This document shows positions 1 through 9,042 of a stretch of 64,000 nt of DNA, one piece after another. The position numbers were made by a program, and so were the translations under genes. Positions within the stretch are counted from its first letter, which is position 1, and each line of letters opens with the position of its first letter. The notes beneath the pieces were generated by a model. The model ran no database searches and was not told the origin of the DNA. It worked only from the letters and a program-made list of their open reading frames with translations. Origin of the DNA: Novosphingobium terrae (GTDB taxonomy: Bacteria; Pseudomonadota; Alphaproteobacteria; Sphingomonadales; Sphingomonadaceae); the NCBI RefSeq assembly GCF_017163935.1, contig NZ_JABVZR010000001.1, forward strand, positions 3,038,001 through 3,102,000. Reading direction: 5' to 3'.

Positions 1-1624
1 TCAGGCTGGAGAACACGTCATTGCTGACGACATTGGTGGAAAAGCGCTTGGCATCATGGGTATAGCTGATGCCGCCGGTGACGGTGAGCTTGCCGAATTT
101 GACATCGGCCTGACCGAAGATCGAGAAGCTCTCATCCTTCAGCGCATAGGCCTCATTCAAGCCCGTGCCCGACTGGAAGAACTTGCCGCTGTAGAGCGAC
201 GGATTGCCCGAAAGCGCCCCCAGCAGATTTTCCACCGCCGGCAGGCTGAAGGCCCCGCCCGACTGCTGCTGCACCAGCAGATTGGCGTAATTGCGGAAAT
301 CGCTGCCATATTGCAGCTGGCCGATCTGATCGATCTTCTCGTTGAAATAGGACGCGCCGCCCAGCAGGTTGACGAAATCGCCCAGTGCCAGATTGGCACG
401 GAATTCCTGCGTAAAGGTGCGGATATGAACATCAGCGGCATTGCGGCTGAGCAGATCGGCGCTGGTGAAATCGCTGTCCTGATTGTTGTAGTTCAGGCTT
501 TTGCGCCACGCCGTGATGCTGGTCAGCTTCACCGGGCCCAGATTGTCGTCAATCTGCGCCGACACGCCGTAATTGGTGATGTTGTTGGTGGATTTCAGAT
601 TGTTGTAGAGCGTGGAATAGGGATCGCTGGCCGGATTGACCTTGCCGCCGATCGCCTGAATCGCCGCCGTCGTTGCGCTGGGCAGCACATTCATCGTGGC
701 GCAGCACAATTCGTCGATCTTGCCATAATCGCCGATGATCCGCACGCGCGGGCCATTGTCCGGCGCATAGAGCAGCTGGCCCTTCACATACCAGCGGTTG
801 CGGTTGTTCGTCTTGCTGTTGGTCCCGGCGTCATAGACATAACCGTCGCGCCGGTTGTAGCCCCCCGCAATGGAGCCGGCCAGATCCTTGGCGATCTTGC
901 CCGTAAGGTTCGCCTTGGCCACGAAGGCATTGTAATTGCCATAGGACAGCTCCGCCGAGCCCTGAGTCTTGAACTGCGGCTCTTGCGTGGTGATCGAGAC
1001 CACGCCCGCGCTGGCATTCTTGCCGAACAGCGTCGATTGCGGCCCGCGCAACACCTCGACCTGGGTCACATCGGGGAAATCCGCGATCTGCGCCGCGCTG
1101 CGCGAGCGATAGACGCCATCGATGAACACACCGACGCTGGGCTCCAGCCCGGCATTGTTGTCGCCATTGCCGAAGCCACGGATCAGAAAGGAGGTGTTGG
1201 CCGAGGTCTGATGCTCATTCACCCGCAGCGAGGGCACCACGCTGGCCAGATCGGCGATATCGCGAATCTTGGCGCGATTCAGCGTCTCGGCGGTGGTGAC
1301 GGTGACGGCCACAGGCACATTCTGCAGCGTCTGCTCATGCTTGGTGGCGGTGACGAGGATCTCATTGCCACTGCCCTCACCGGCCACAGGCGGCGGTGCG
1401 GGAGGTGCTTCCTCGGCCTCGGCGGGGGGAGCCTCGGCGGCGGGCGCAGGCGCGGCTTCGGCAGGCGATGCCTCGGCGGGCGGCTGGGCGGCATAGGCCA
1501 CGCCCGGCGCCGCCAGCACCATCGCCCCGCCTGCCAGCCAGGCCCCACGCAGGCGCGTCAGCGACGTGGCGAGACCGCCCATCCCCCGCGCTTCAACCCC
1601 ATCCTCAATCTTGTTACGGTTCAT
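1..1624 (-). CDS. TonB-dependent outer-membrane receptor, C-terminus cut off by window start
   Basis: The reading frame is open from an ATG at 1624 down to base 1, giving about 541 residues without a stop. It has an N-terminal signal-like hydrophobic stretch (around residues 28-46), an Ala/Pro/Glu-rich linker, then a TonB-box-like EILVTATK followed by plug-domain sequence (NVPVAVTV, LIRGFGNGDNN, VFIDGVYRSR, VEVLRGPQSTLFGKNASAGV). Such receptors import siderophores, B12 or other large substrates across the outer membrane using TonB energy, and usually have 750-900 residues, so about the last third of the beta-barrel lies outside the window. The substrate cannot be told. No strong Shine-Dalgarno precedes 1624, and a later Met could be the real start. 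Confidence 0.9.
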   Translation of the reverse strand, partial: MNRNKIEDGVEARGMGGLATSLTRLRGAWLAGGAMVLAAPGVAYAAQPPAEASPAEAAPAPAAEAPPAEAEEAPPAPPPVAGEGSGNEILVTATKHEQTLQNVPVAVTVTTAETLNRAKIRDIADLASVVPSLRVNEHQTSANTSFLIRGFGNGDNNAGLEPSVGVFIDGVYRSRSAAQIADFPDVTQVEVLRGPQSTLFGKNASAGVVSITTQEPQFKTQGSAELSYGNYNAFVAKANLTGKIAKDLAGSIAGGYNRRDGYVYDAGTNSKTNNRNRWYVKGQLLYAPDNGPRVRIIGDYGKIDELCCATMNVLPSATTAAIQAIGGKVNPASDPYSTLYNNLKSTNNITNYGVSAQIDDNLGPVKLTSITAWRKSLNYNNQDSDFTSADLLSRNAADVHIRTFTQEFRANLALGDFVNLLGGASYFNEKIDQIGQLQYGSDFRNYANLLVQQQSGGAFSLPAVENLLGALSGNPSLYSGKFFQSGTGLNEAYALKDESFSIFGQADVKFGKLTVTGGISYTHDAKRFSTNVVSNDVFSSL

Positions 1625-1972
1625 ATCATCTGCGTCCCGGCCCGACAGGGCGCTTGTTTTTGTCCTGTTCATCTTGGCCGGTGTTAATGAGCGTGCGGTG
1701 CAATCTCAATGGCCAAAGCGGCCCAAACCCTCGGTTCGCCGTGCTTTTCCGTGCAAAGCGCGCCCTCTGTGGCAGTTTTGGGACACTCGCGCAGCGCGGC
1801 CCGGATCGCTCGCTGCGCCCAGCCGAGTTGCCTCCCGCTCACCCCACCTTGCCCTGCGCGCGCTTTTCGACTAGGGGGCCGCCAGAATTGTGCGGTGCAA
1901 AAGCCGCACCATGACTGATGCCAGAAAGGCGTGCCGCAACGGGCCCGCCCCCTCTTACGGAAAGACCCTTCG
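1625..1972. other. Divergent intergenic region, receptor / typA
   Basis: About 350 bases between the divergent receptor and typA genes. They must carry both promoters. I see no convincing gene, tRNA or strong hairpin here. Confidence 0.5.
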
Positions 1973-3802
1973 ATGTCCGCCCCGCTTCCGCTTCGCAACA
2001 TTGCGATCATCGCTCACGTTGACCACGGCAAGACCACGCTGGTTGACCAGCTGTTCCGCCAGTCCGGCACCTTCCGCGACAACCAGCGCGTGGAAGAGCG
2101 CGCGATGGACAGCAACGATCTCGAAAAGGAGCGCGGGATCACCATTCTGGCCAAGCCCACCTCGATCGAGTGGGAAGGCACCCGCATCAACATCGTCGAC
2201 ACCCCGGGCCACGCCGACTTCGGCGGCGAGGTGGAGCGCATCCTCTCGATGGTCGACGGCGTTGTGCTGCTGGTGGACTCGTCGGAAGGCGCCATGCCTC
2301 AGACCAAGTTCGTGACCGGCAAGGCGCTGGCGCTGGGCCTGAAGCCCATCGTCGTCGTCAACAAGGTCGACCGCCCCGACGAGCGCATCCAGGAAGTGCT
2401 GGACGAAGTGTTCGACCTGTTCGTGTCGCTCGACGCTTCGGACGAGCAGCTCGATTTCCCCGTGCTCTACGCTTCGGGCCGCAACGGCTACGCCAGCGAT
2501 GACATGAACCGCCGCGAGGGCACGCTGACCCCGCTGTTCCAGAAGATCGTCGACCACGTGCCCCCGCCGGCGCTGGAAGTCGACGCTCCCTTCACCTTCC
2601 TGGTGACCCTGCTGGACCGCGACAACTTCTTGGGCCGCGTGCTGACCGGCCGCGTCACCTCGGGCGTCGTCAAGACCAACCAGGCGATCCACGCGCTCGA
2701 CGCCGAGGGCAATGTGATCGAAACCGGTCGCGCTTCGAAGATCATGTCGTTCCGCGGTCTGGACCGCGTGCCCGTCGATGAAGCCAAGGCTGGCGACATC
2801 ATCTCGCTGGCCGGTCTGACCGTCGCCACCGTGGCCAACACCATCGCCGACACCTCGGTCCGCACCCCGATCAAGGCCCAGCCGATCGATCCGCCGACCC
2901 TGTCGATGCGCTTTGCCGTGAACGACTCGCCGATGGCGGGCCGCGAGGGCACCAAGGTGACCAGCCGCATGATCCGCGACCGCCTGGAGCGCGAAGCCGA
3001 ATCGAACGTGGCCATCAAGATCACCGAATCGGCCGACAAGGACAGCTTCGAGGTCGCCGGTCGCGGCGAACTTCAGCTGGGCGTGCTGATCGAGACCATG
3101 CGCCGCGAAGGCTTCGAGCTGGGCATCAGCCGTCCCCGCGTGCTGTTCGGCACCGACGAGAACGGTGGCAAGACCGAGCCTTACGAAAGCGTCCTGATCG
3201 ACGTGGACGATGAGTTCTCGGGCACCGTCGTGGAAAAGATGGCGCTGCGTAAGGGCGAAATGACCGACATGCGCCCCTCGGGCGGCGGCAAGACCCGCAT
3301 CAGCTTCATCGCCCCCTCGCGCGGCCTGATCGGCTACCACGGTGAATTCCTGTCCGACACGCGCGGCACGGGTATCATGAACCGCCTTTTCGACAAGTAC
3401 GGCCCCCACAAGGGCAAGATCGAAGGTCGCAAGAACGGCGTGCTGATCTCGAACGGCGCCGGTGAAGCCAATGCCTACGCGCTGGGCCCGCTCGAAGAGC
3501 GCGGCATCCTGTTCGTCGGCGTGGGCGAGGCCCTGTATGAAGGCATGATCATCGGCGAGAACGCCAAGCCCGAAGACCTCGAAGTCAACCCGATGAAGTC
3601 GAAGGCGCTGACCAACTTCCGCGCCAGCGGCAAGGACGATGCCGTCCGCCTCACGCCCCCCAAGGTGATGACGCTGGAGCAGGCCATCGCCTACATCGAT
3701 GACGATGAGATGGTCGAAGTGACTCCCAAGAACATCCGTATCCGCAAGGCCGAGCTCGATCCCAACGAGCGCAAGAAGGCCAGCCGTCGTAAGGACTCGT
3801 AA
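1973..3802 (+). CDS. typA: Ribosome-associated GTPase TypA/BipA
   Basis: Translational GTPase that acts on 50S assembly and stress or low-temperature growth. The 609-residue product has the usual family length. G1 (AHVDHGKTT), the switch II region ([11 protein letters not shown]) and G4 (NKVD) are in the first 140 residues, followed by EF-G-like domains II, III and V and the BipA-specific C-terminal domain. The frame stays open 14 codons upstream of 1973, but the product starting [15 protein letters not shown] matches the family start, so the ATG at 1973 is chosen. It is a single gene followed directly by a strong terminator. Confidence 0.97.
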   Translation: MSAPLPLRNIAIIAHVDHGKTTLVDQLFRQSGTFRDNQRVEERAMDSNDLEKERGITILAKPTSIEWEGTRINIVDTPGHADFGGEVERILSMVDGVVLLVDSSEGAMPQTKFVTGKALALGLKPIVVVNKVDRPDERIQEVLDEVFDLFVSLDASDEQLDFPVLYASGRNGYASDDMNRREGTLTPLFQKIVDHVPPPALEVDAPFTFLVTLLDRDNFLGRVLTGRVTSGVVKTNQAIHALDAEGNVIETGRASKIMSFRGLDRVPVDEAKAGDIISLAGLTVATVANTIADTSVRTPIKAQPIDPPTLSMRFAVNDSPMAGREGTKVTSRMIRDRLEREAESNVAIKITESADKDSFEVAGRGELQLGVLIETMRREGFELGISRPRVLFGTDENGGKTEPYESVLIDVDDEFSGTVVEKMALRKGEMTDMRPSGGGKTRISFIAPSRGLIGYHGEFLSDTRGTGIMNRLFDKYGPHKGKIEGRKNGVLISNGAGEANAYALGPLEERGILFVGVGEALYEGMIIGENAKPEDLEVNPMKSKALTNFRASGKDDAVRLTPPKVMTLEQAIAYIDDDEMVEVTPKNIRIRKAELDPNERKKASRRKDS

Positions 3803-3830
3803 GAGTTCTTTACTGTTGAGAGATCGCAGG

Positions 3831-3859
3831 AAGGCCGGGGGGAAACCTCCGGCCTTTTT
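3831..3859 (+). terminator. Rho-independent terminator after typA
   Basis: Stem AAGGCCGG / CCGGCCTT, extended by further pairs, followed by a run of T, 28 bases after the typA stop codon. Confidence 0.9.
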
Positions 3860-3884
3860 GTTTGGGTTTCAAGAAAGGAGATGA

Positions 3885-3990
3885 TGCGAGGGGGTTACCC
3901 CCTCGCGCTCCCGGGTTTTGTCCACGTTGCGCTTCGTTCGATTGGGTTGGGGCGTTTGAGGGGATGAAATTCACTGCCTGCGGCGCTTTG
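3885..3990 (+). repeat. Dispersed hairpin element family 1, left half (copy A)
   Basis: Starts with a perfect hairpin (arms GCGAGGGGG and CCCCCTCGC, loop TTA, 3886-3906), then GCTCCC, GGTTTTGTC and GTTGCGCTTCG. It ends near CACTGCCTGCGGCGCTTTG, the motif found in the middle of complete copies. The right half is absent. See the complete copies at 48956 and 53963. Confidence 0.85.
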
Positions 3991-4049
3991 GGGGTGGTAC
4001 AAATTTTTTGGGGTTGTCGGGGCCATGCTCGCTGCCCGAAAGGATGGCC

Positions 4050-4805
4050 ATGCTGGCACAAGATGATGTCTGGGGGCTTACGGAGAAGGAAAGGCAGACC
4101 TTGCGCCTCATGGTGCGGGGGCATGATGCCAAGTCTATTGCCTCCAGCCTTGGTCTCTCCGTTCACACCGTCAACGAGCGGCTGCGCGATGCCCGCCGCA
4201 AGATGACCGTCTCCAGCAGCCGCGAGGCCGCCCGGCTGCTGCTGCAAAAGGAAGGCGAGACAGCCCCCCATTCTCTTGGGGACACGGAAATGGGGGAAGA
4301 CCCGGGCCAGTCCAAAGCGAATGAGAACAAGGCGCCGGTCAACGGCGTGGAGCGTTCGAAACGCTCCATCTGGATCATCGCTGGAGTTCTGCTCATGCCC
4401 CTTCTTCTCGCCCTTCTGGCCCTCAGCCCCTTGGCGCAGATCGATACCACACCGCCTGCGCCCAACGCTGAAAGCGCCCATTCCCAAACCGCCGAGACGG
4501 CGAGCCAATGGCTGTCACTGGTCGATCAGGACAAATGGGACAAAAGCTACAAGGCCACCGGCAAGGCCTTCCGCAAGCTGAACACCGGGCAAGTCTGGGC
4601 AGCGACATCGCAAAAGATGCGCCAATCGCTGGGCAGAATGATCGCGCGCAGCTTTTCCAGCGAGGAAAACCTGCCCGCACCGCCCTACGGCTATCAGGTG
4701 GTGAAATTCCACACCCGCTACGCCAACAAGCCCGACGCACTGGAAACGGTCTCCCTCGACCAGGAAGACGGCCACTGGCGTGTCGTGGGCGTAACGGTGG
4801 AGTAA
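4050..4805 (+). CDS. LuxR-type HTH protein with membrane anchor and DUF4019-like domain
   Basis: The 251-residue protein begins with a LuxR/GerE helix-turn-helix (LTEKERQTLRLM, then HDAKSIASSLGLSVHTVNERLRDARRKM). A charged linker, one transmembrane segment (around residues 107-130, WIIAGVLLMPLLLALLAL) and a C-terminal extracytoplasmic part (TASQWLSLVDQDKWDKSYKAT) resembling DUF4019 follow. The layout suggests a membrane-tethered DNA-binding protein that could pass an envelope signal to promoters; this is inferred. The start at 4050 fits the GAAAGGA at 4038-4044; 4044 is an alternative. No partner gene is adjacent. A hairpin-element remnant lies on each side. Confidence 0.85.
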   Translation: MLAQDDVWGLTEKERQTLRLMVRGHDAKSIASSLGLSVHTVNERLRDARRKMTVSSSREAARLLLQKEGETAPHSLGDTEMGEDPGQSKANENKAPVNGVERSKRSIWIIAGVLLMPLLLALLALSPLAQIDTTPPAPNAESAHSQTAETASQWLSLVDQDKWDKSYKATGKAFRKLNTGQVWAATSQKMRQSLGRMIARSFSSEENLPAPPYGYQVVKFHTRYANKPDALETVSLDQEDGHWRVVGVTVE

Positions 4806-4819
4806 TCATCTCCCCCGCA

Positions 4820-4904
4820 ACAGAGAGGCCAAACGCAAGGACAAGGAACCACCGCCCTGTCGCCGGAAGACGTTATGGGAGCGCGAGGGGGTAACACCCT
4901 CGCA
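4820..4904 (+). repeat. Dispersed hairpin element family 1, right half (copy B)
   Basis: Contains CAGAGAGGCC, the subterminal CGCCGGAAGACGTTAT, then GGGAGC and the terminal hairpin 4883-4903. It matches the right end of complete copies; the left half is missing. Copies A and B flank the LuxR/DUF4019 gene, as if one element had been split by it. Confidence 0.8.
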
Positions 4905-4977
4905 TTTTCCTTTCTTCCCCCGGCCTTGCCCTCATGATAAAATCTCCGCACGGAAAACCGACACCAAGGCTCCTGCC

Positions 4978-5223
4978 ATGTCCCGCCAAGGCAAACTCTG
5001 GTTCCGCCGCAAGACCTATGGCTGGGGATGGACGCCGGTTTCTGTCGAAGGCTGGCTCAGCATCGGTGCCTATCTGCTGATCATCCTCGCGCTTCATGCC
5101 GCCAGGAACGCCAGCCCCGCCCTTTCCTTTGCCGGCATCGCCCTCGCGACAGCGGGACTGATCGCGCTCGGCTTCCTCAAGGGTGAGCCACCCAAGTGGC
5201 AATGGGGCCACCGGGACCGCTAA
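4978..5223 (+). CDS. Small two-TM membrane protein
   Basis: An 81-residue protein with the N-terminal signature LWFRRKTYGWGWTPVSVEGW and two predicted transmembrane helices (around residues 28-43 and 48-66). Short proteins with this Trp-rich start are common in proteobacteria and remain uncharacterised. AAGG lies about ten bases upstream of the ATG. It stands alone between a repeat and an outer-membrane protein gene. No function is proposed. Confidence 0.75.
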   Translation: MSRQGKLWFRRKTYGWGWTPVSVEGWLSIGAYLLIILALHAARNASPALSFAGIALATAGLIALGFLKGEPPKWQWGHRDR

Positions 5224-5456
5224 GCACTTCACACAGCGCGTCTTTCACCTCGACTCATGGAGAGTCAGAGGCGGTTCATCCCGTCTGGCGCCGCAACCGC
5301 CCCCTGAACGGCCGCTTCGCGACGAAGCGCAGGAACAGAATCGAAAGGCGATCCTTTCCAGCCACATCTGCCAATGTTTTACCCTGTCAATCACGGCATT
5401 GCGGACAGTAAACACTCCGCAAAGAAAGGCATGGTAAAAATACTGGGGTGAATTGA

Positions 5457-6185
5457 ATGGCCATGAAAAGCTTCGTCGTCGCCGGCAATCTTGCCGCCTT
5501 CCTGCTCCCCTATCCGGCTTTTGGCCAGAATTCTTCACCCTCCCCTGAAACACCTCCACAAACACAAGACGCACCCAAACAGGATCAACAACCCCAGCCG
5601 CATATTTCACCCGTCTATTTCGGCGTGACAGGCGGCAGCCTCGGCGTCGGGCCTGAGGTATCCTATGCCATCAACCGCTATGTCGGCGTGCGCGGCAACA
5701 TCACCTTTCTCAACGTCTCGCATGATTTCCACTCCGGCGGCCTGCCCTATCACGGCGAGGCACATCTCGGCTCGGGCGGGCTGATGCTGGACTTCCGCCC
5801 CTTCGGCGGCGGCTTCTTCATCTCGGGCGGCGCGCGGCTGAACAAGAACAAGCTGCGTGCCAAATCGACCTTCAACGGCGTGATCGTGATCGACGGCGTG
5901 ACCTACACCTCATCGCGCACGGGCACGCTGCTGGGCTATGCCGATTTCCCGGCGGTGGCGCCCACATTCACCTTCGGCTACGCGGGCACGCTGCGCCGCG
6001 GGATCAAGGTGGGGATCGAGGCCGGGGCGATGTTCATGGGCTCCGGGCGGGTCTATCCTTTCACCAACACCGGCCCCACTGTCTCGCCAAGCCGCCTGGA
6101 GGCCCAGCGCGCCGGACTGCAGCGCGAGTTGGACAAATATGAGGTCTATCCCATCGTCCAACTGACAGCAGGATATCGGTTTTGA
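5457..6185 (+). CDS. Putative outer-membrane beta-barrel protein
   Basis: The 242-residue product has a signal peptide (cleavage after AFGQ, around residue 25), then a Pro/Gln-rich linker of about 30 residues. Alternating hydrophobic strands typical of an OmpA-type or OMP_b-brl barrel follow (YFGVTGGSLGVGPEVSYAINRYVGVRGNI and similar), and it ends in YRF, the usual C-terminal barrel signal for BAM. The position just before the C-terminal strand is charged and may be a periplasmic turn. GGGGTGA lies 5 bases before the ATG at 5457; a second ATG is at 5463. The role is unknown, and it is probably a small structural or channel protein. Confidence 0.8.
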   Translation: MAMKSFVVAGNLAAFLLPYPAFGQNSSPSPETPPQTQDAPKQDQQPQPHISPVYFGVTGGSLGVGPEVSYAINRYVGVRGNITFLNVSHDFHSGGLPYHGEAHLGSGGLMLDFRPFGGGFFISGGARLNKNKLRAKSTFNGVIVIDGVTYTSSRTGTLLGYADFPAVAPTFTFGYAGTLRRGIKVGIEAGAMFMGSGRVYPFTNTGPTVSPSRLEAQRAGLQRELDKYEVYPIVQLTAGYRF

Positions 6186-6209
6186 TGCGTCGGAAAGAAT
6201 AAAGAAATC

Positions 6210-6266
6210 ATGCGAGGGGGGGCTTTGTTGGCCGCATGTCTCAAGAGGCATGCTTGCGCCCTCGCC
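6210..6266 (+). repeat. Long-hairpin end of element family 1 (copy C)
   Basis: Outer arms GCGAGGG (6212-6218) and CCCTCGC (6259-6265) enclose a nested palindrome GCATGTCTC-AA-GAGGCATGC (6234-6253). The same nested type is seen at 52515-52572 and 58169-58222. Here it lacks the usual body of the element. Confidence 0.75.
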
Positions 6267-6393
6267 CTCCCGGACGCGTCCATGCTGCGCTCAACGGCAT
6301 CGTCGGGGCCTGCAAGCAGAGCGCAGCAAGCCTCCCATGCCGGCACAACCATCGCTCAACGTAATATCTGCCAGCAGCCCTTGAAGTATCCGC

Positions 6394-6624
6394 TCAACAC
6401 CCATCGGATGGCCGAAAACCCACCCGCCACAACAGATCGAACATCGCCTGCCCCTCAGCCATGGTGGCCTTGCCGGTCTCCATTTCACCCAGCACGGATT
6501 TCGCCGCCTGAGCCAGCAATTGCGCTTTCCAGCTGACCTCATGCAGATCGGCATGAGTCATCTGAACCGTCTGCCGGTCGCTTCGCTCAGACGGTCCAGT
6601 GCCGTCTGAAGGATTGGATGCCAT
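6394..6624 (-). CDS. Small hypothetical protein
   Basis: A 76-residue product starting MASNPSDGTGPSERSD, then a Gln/Ala-rich amphipathic part (WKAQLLAQAAKSVLGEMETGKATMAEGQAMFDLLWRVG) predicted helical. The ATG at 6624 is preceded by GAAAGGA with 9-base spacing. There is no signal peptide, no transmembrane segment and no recognised family. Length and helical content would fit a small regulator or toxin-antitoxin-like protein, but nothing nearby supports either. Confidence 0.5.
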   Translation of the reverse strand: MASNPSDGTGPSERSDRQTVQMTHADLHEVSWKAQLLAQAAKSVLGEMETGKATMAEGQAMFDLLWRVGFRPSDGC

Positions 6625-6720
6625 GGATGGGCTTCCTTTCACTGCGGATCATGGCCATAACTCAAAAAGCCGATCGGCCCGCTGACAAGAACGCAGGCGT
6701 TACACCGATTATCCTGAGCC

Positions 6721-6859
6721 GTAACATGCGATGGACTGCATGTCTGTTACGAATTGTGTATCCGGATCGGGTCGCCTCCGAACCGGATACACAAAACGTC
6801 GACTTCAACATGGGAGCGTTACAGTCCACGCATCCAGCTTATCGTATTGATACGATAAG
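6721..6859. repeat. Cluster of inverted repeats in a gene-free stretch
   Basis: The gap 6625-7160 has no convincing gene. It holds nested inverted repeats: ATGCGATGGACTG (6725-6737) against CAGTCCACGCAT (6822-6833), enclosing TTGTGTATCCGG (6754-6765) against CCGGATACACAA (6783-6794). GTAACA/TGTTAC (6721-6726, 6745-6750) lies inside, and a perfect CTTATCGTAT-TG-ATACGATAAG follows at 6838-6859. It could be a structured RNA, a relic of a palindromic element or operator sites. Confidence 0.65.
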
Positions 6860-7160
6860 GCCAGTGCCTCCAGTATAAATAATTCATCCGATTTGACTGT
6901 CTTCCGGCGCCGAGAGCTGCCCCTGCAACACCACACCGGATCGAACACCCCTTTCGACCATGGCAAGGCCCGGCCTACCCCCAGACTCACCCCTACAAAT
7001 GTAGGATATCGCAGCCCATGCACCGCTCATCGAAGCTGAACCTCGGCTGCAAGCGCCGTCCCGTTTTCGTTCAGTTGGAAAGCCCCATATCGGTCTCACA
7101 GACGGCGACTCGCCAGGGCCGAACAGGGGTTCCAGCCCGGCCGCCGACAGGAGAGCTACG

Positions 7161-7535
7161 ATGAACGTCAAGTTCGGAACAGTGATGCGCAAGGCCGCCA
7201 TGGCCGCCGCACTGGTTGCCACGGCCGCGACCGGCATGATGGCCACCACCGCTGAAGCCCGCCCCGGCTGGGGTGGCGGCTGGCACGGCGGCTACCATCG
7301 CGGTGGCGGCGCCGGCGCGGTGATTGCCGGCGGCATCGTCGGCGCGGCGCTGGGTGCGGCCATCGTCGACAGCAGCCGCCCGCGTTACTACTACCCGGCT
7401 GGCTATGGCTACTATGCCCCGCCCCCGCCGCCCCCGCCCTATTACTACGGTGGCTATTACCGCCCCTGGGCCTGGCATGACGGTTACTACTGGGATCACT
7501 GGGGTCACCGTTACTACGGCCACCGCGGCTGGTAA
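7161..7535 (+). CDS. Secreted Gly/Tyr/Pro-rich protein with glycine zipper
   Basis: A 124-residue protein with a signal peptide ending at AEA-RPGWGG (around residue 33). A His/Gly-rich segment, a glycine-zipper helix (GAGAVIAGGIVGAALGAAIVD) and a Tyr/Pro/Trp/His-rich tail (PPPPPPPYYYGG, WHDGYYWDHWGH) follow. It is likely periplasmic or outer-membrane associated. A strong GGAGAG at 7150-7155 supports the start. Such low-complexity envelope proteins are common in sphingomonads, with no known function; His-rich stretches could bind metal. Confidence 0.75.
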   Translation: MNVKFGTVMRKAAMAAALVATAATGMMATTAEARPGWGGGWHGGYHRGGGAGAVIAGGIVGAALGAAIVDSSRPRYYYPAGYGYYAPPPPPPPYYYGGYYRPWAWHDGYYWDHWGHRYYGHRGW

Positions 7536-7732
7536 CACGCCTTTCTGATTGTCCGACTTCTGGTCGCCCTGCCCTTCTCCCCCTCCCGGCAGGGTGCCCC
7601 AAACTTGAGCGCATGGCCCTCTCTTCCCCTTGTGGAGGGCCATGCGCCTTTTTCTTGCCCCCTCCTCCTGCAGCGCTTCCGCGCAAGGCAGCCCCCTCGC
7701 CAAACCGGGCCGACAGGTCTATGGGCCTCCCG

Positions 7733-8920
7733 ATGACTTCGTCCGACACATTTCCCGCGCTCCCCGCCCGCATCGAGGATCTGCGCGTCGCCCTCTTCAG
7801 CGGCAATTACAACATGGTCACCGACGGCGCGAACAAGGCGCTGAACCGGCTGGTCGGCTATCTGCTGGCCAAGGGCGCTCAGGTGCGCATCTATTCGCCC
7901 ACCGTGCCCAATCCCGCCTTCAAGCCCACCGGCGATCTGGTCAGCGTGCCCAGCTTCGCCATTCCGGGCCGCGCCGAATATCGCATCGCCAGCGGCCTGC
8001 CGCGTTCCGTGCGGCGCGATCTGGATGCTTTCCAGCCCAACATCGTCCACGTCTCCTCGCCCGATGTGACGGCCCATCGCGCCGTCAGCTGGGCGCGGGA
8101 CCGCGGGCTGCCCGTGCTGGGCAGCGTTCACACCCGCTTCGACACCTATCCGCGCTATTACAACATGGCCTGGATCGAACCGCTGCTCACCGCCCTGCTG
8201 CGCCGCTTCTACCGCCGCTGCGACGGGCTTGTCGCGCCTTCGGAGAGCTTCGCGCAGGTGCTGCGCGACCAGCGCATGAATTACGACATCTCGCTATGGT
8301 CGCGCGGCGTCGACCGCGAGATCTTCAATGCCGAGCGCCGCGATCTGGCCTGGCGCCGCTCTTTGGGCATTGCCGATGATGAGGTGGCCATCGGCTTCCT
8401 TGGCCGTCTGGTGATGGAAAAGGGCCTCGACGTCTTCGCCGACACCATCGAGGAACTCGAACAGCGCGGTGTGCCCCATCGCGTGCTGGTGATCGGCCAA
8501 GGCCCGGCGCAGGGCTGGATGGAGGCCCGCCTGCCCAAGGCCGTCTTCGCCGGTTATCAGGCTGGCACCGATCTTGGCCGCGCGGTGGCGGGGATGGACG
8601 TGCTGTTCAACCCCTCGATCACCGAGACCTTCGGCAATGTGACTCTGGAAGCCATGGCCTGCGCCCGCCCCGTCGTGGCCGCCGAGGCCACCGGCAGCGA
8701 GAGCCTCGTGGATGATCGCGTGAATGGCCGCCTGATCCGTCCGGGTGCGGTGCATGCCTTTGCCGAGGCCTTGAAGGTCTATCTGACCGATGCCGATCTG
8801 CGCGCTTCTCACGGCGCTGCGGGCGAGGCGCGCGCGCGGGACTTCAGTTGGGATCGGATCAACCAGTCCGTGGCTGACACCTATCTGCGGTTGATCCGGC
8901 AGAGGGCTCGCAAGGCGTAA
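7733..8920 (+). CDS. Glycosyltransferase, GT4 family
   Basis: A 395-residue GT-B fold enzyme. The N-terminal half has ALFSGNYNMVTDGANKALNRLVGYLL and HVSSPDVTAHRAV. The C-terminal half has GFLGRLVMEKGLDVFADTIEEL, VIGQGP and the EX7E donor-binding motif ETFGNVTLE (around residues 297-305). It resembles the alpha-mannosyltransferase / sulfoquinovosyl-diacylglycerol synthase group, which transfers sugar from a nucleotide donor to a lipid acceptor on the cytosolic face of the membrane. The frame is open further upstream, and 7721 is an alternative start. No other envelope-sugar gene is adjacent, so the acceptor is unknown. Confidence 0.9.
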   Translation: MTSSDTFPALPARIEDLRVALFSGNYNMVTDGANKALNRLVGYLLAKGAQVRIYSPTVPNPAFKPTGDLVSVPSFAIPGRAEYRIASGLPRSVRRDLDAFQPNIVHVSSPDVTAHRAVSWARDRGLPVLGSVHTRFDTYPRYYNMAWIEPLLTALLRRFYRRCDGLVAPSESFAQVLRDQRMNYDISLWSRGVDREIFNAERRDLAWRRSLGIADDEVAIGFLGRLVMEKGLDVFADTIEELEQRGVPHRVLVIGQGPAQGWMEARLPKAVFAGYQAGTDLGRAVAGMDVLFNPSITETFGNVTLEAMACARPVVAAEATGSESLVDDRVNGRLIRPGAVHAFAEALKVYLTDADLRASHGAAGEARARDFSWDRINQSVADTYLRLIRQRARKA

Positions 8921-8928
8921 GGGTTGAA

Positions 8929-8975
8929 GCAGGGGGTATTACACCCCCTGCACCCCCGTGACGTCTCCCGGCGAG
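8929..8975. repeat. Hairpin element related to family 1, reversed right end (copy D)
   Basis: The hairpin has arms GCAGGGGGT and ACCCCCTGC (8929-8951). ACCCCCGTGACGTCTCCCGGCG follows in pieces (GACGTC, TCCCGGCG), the reverse complement of the subterminal part of copy E at 10180-10197. It probably also acts as a termination structure between the convergent glycosyltransferase and esterase genes. Confidence 0.7.
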
Positions 8976-9042
8976 AGGTTGCGTTGGGCCTTGGCCTCGC
9001 GGCACGGCTTACTGTGGGGCATCGTTTTTCCCTGCGGGGCCG

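Noticed and set aside
56..1687. A 543-codon plus-strand frame at the window start
   Set aside because: The minus strand carries a clear TonB-dependent receptor plug domain in an open frame; the plus frame is its shadow.
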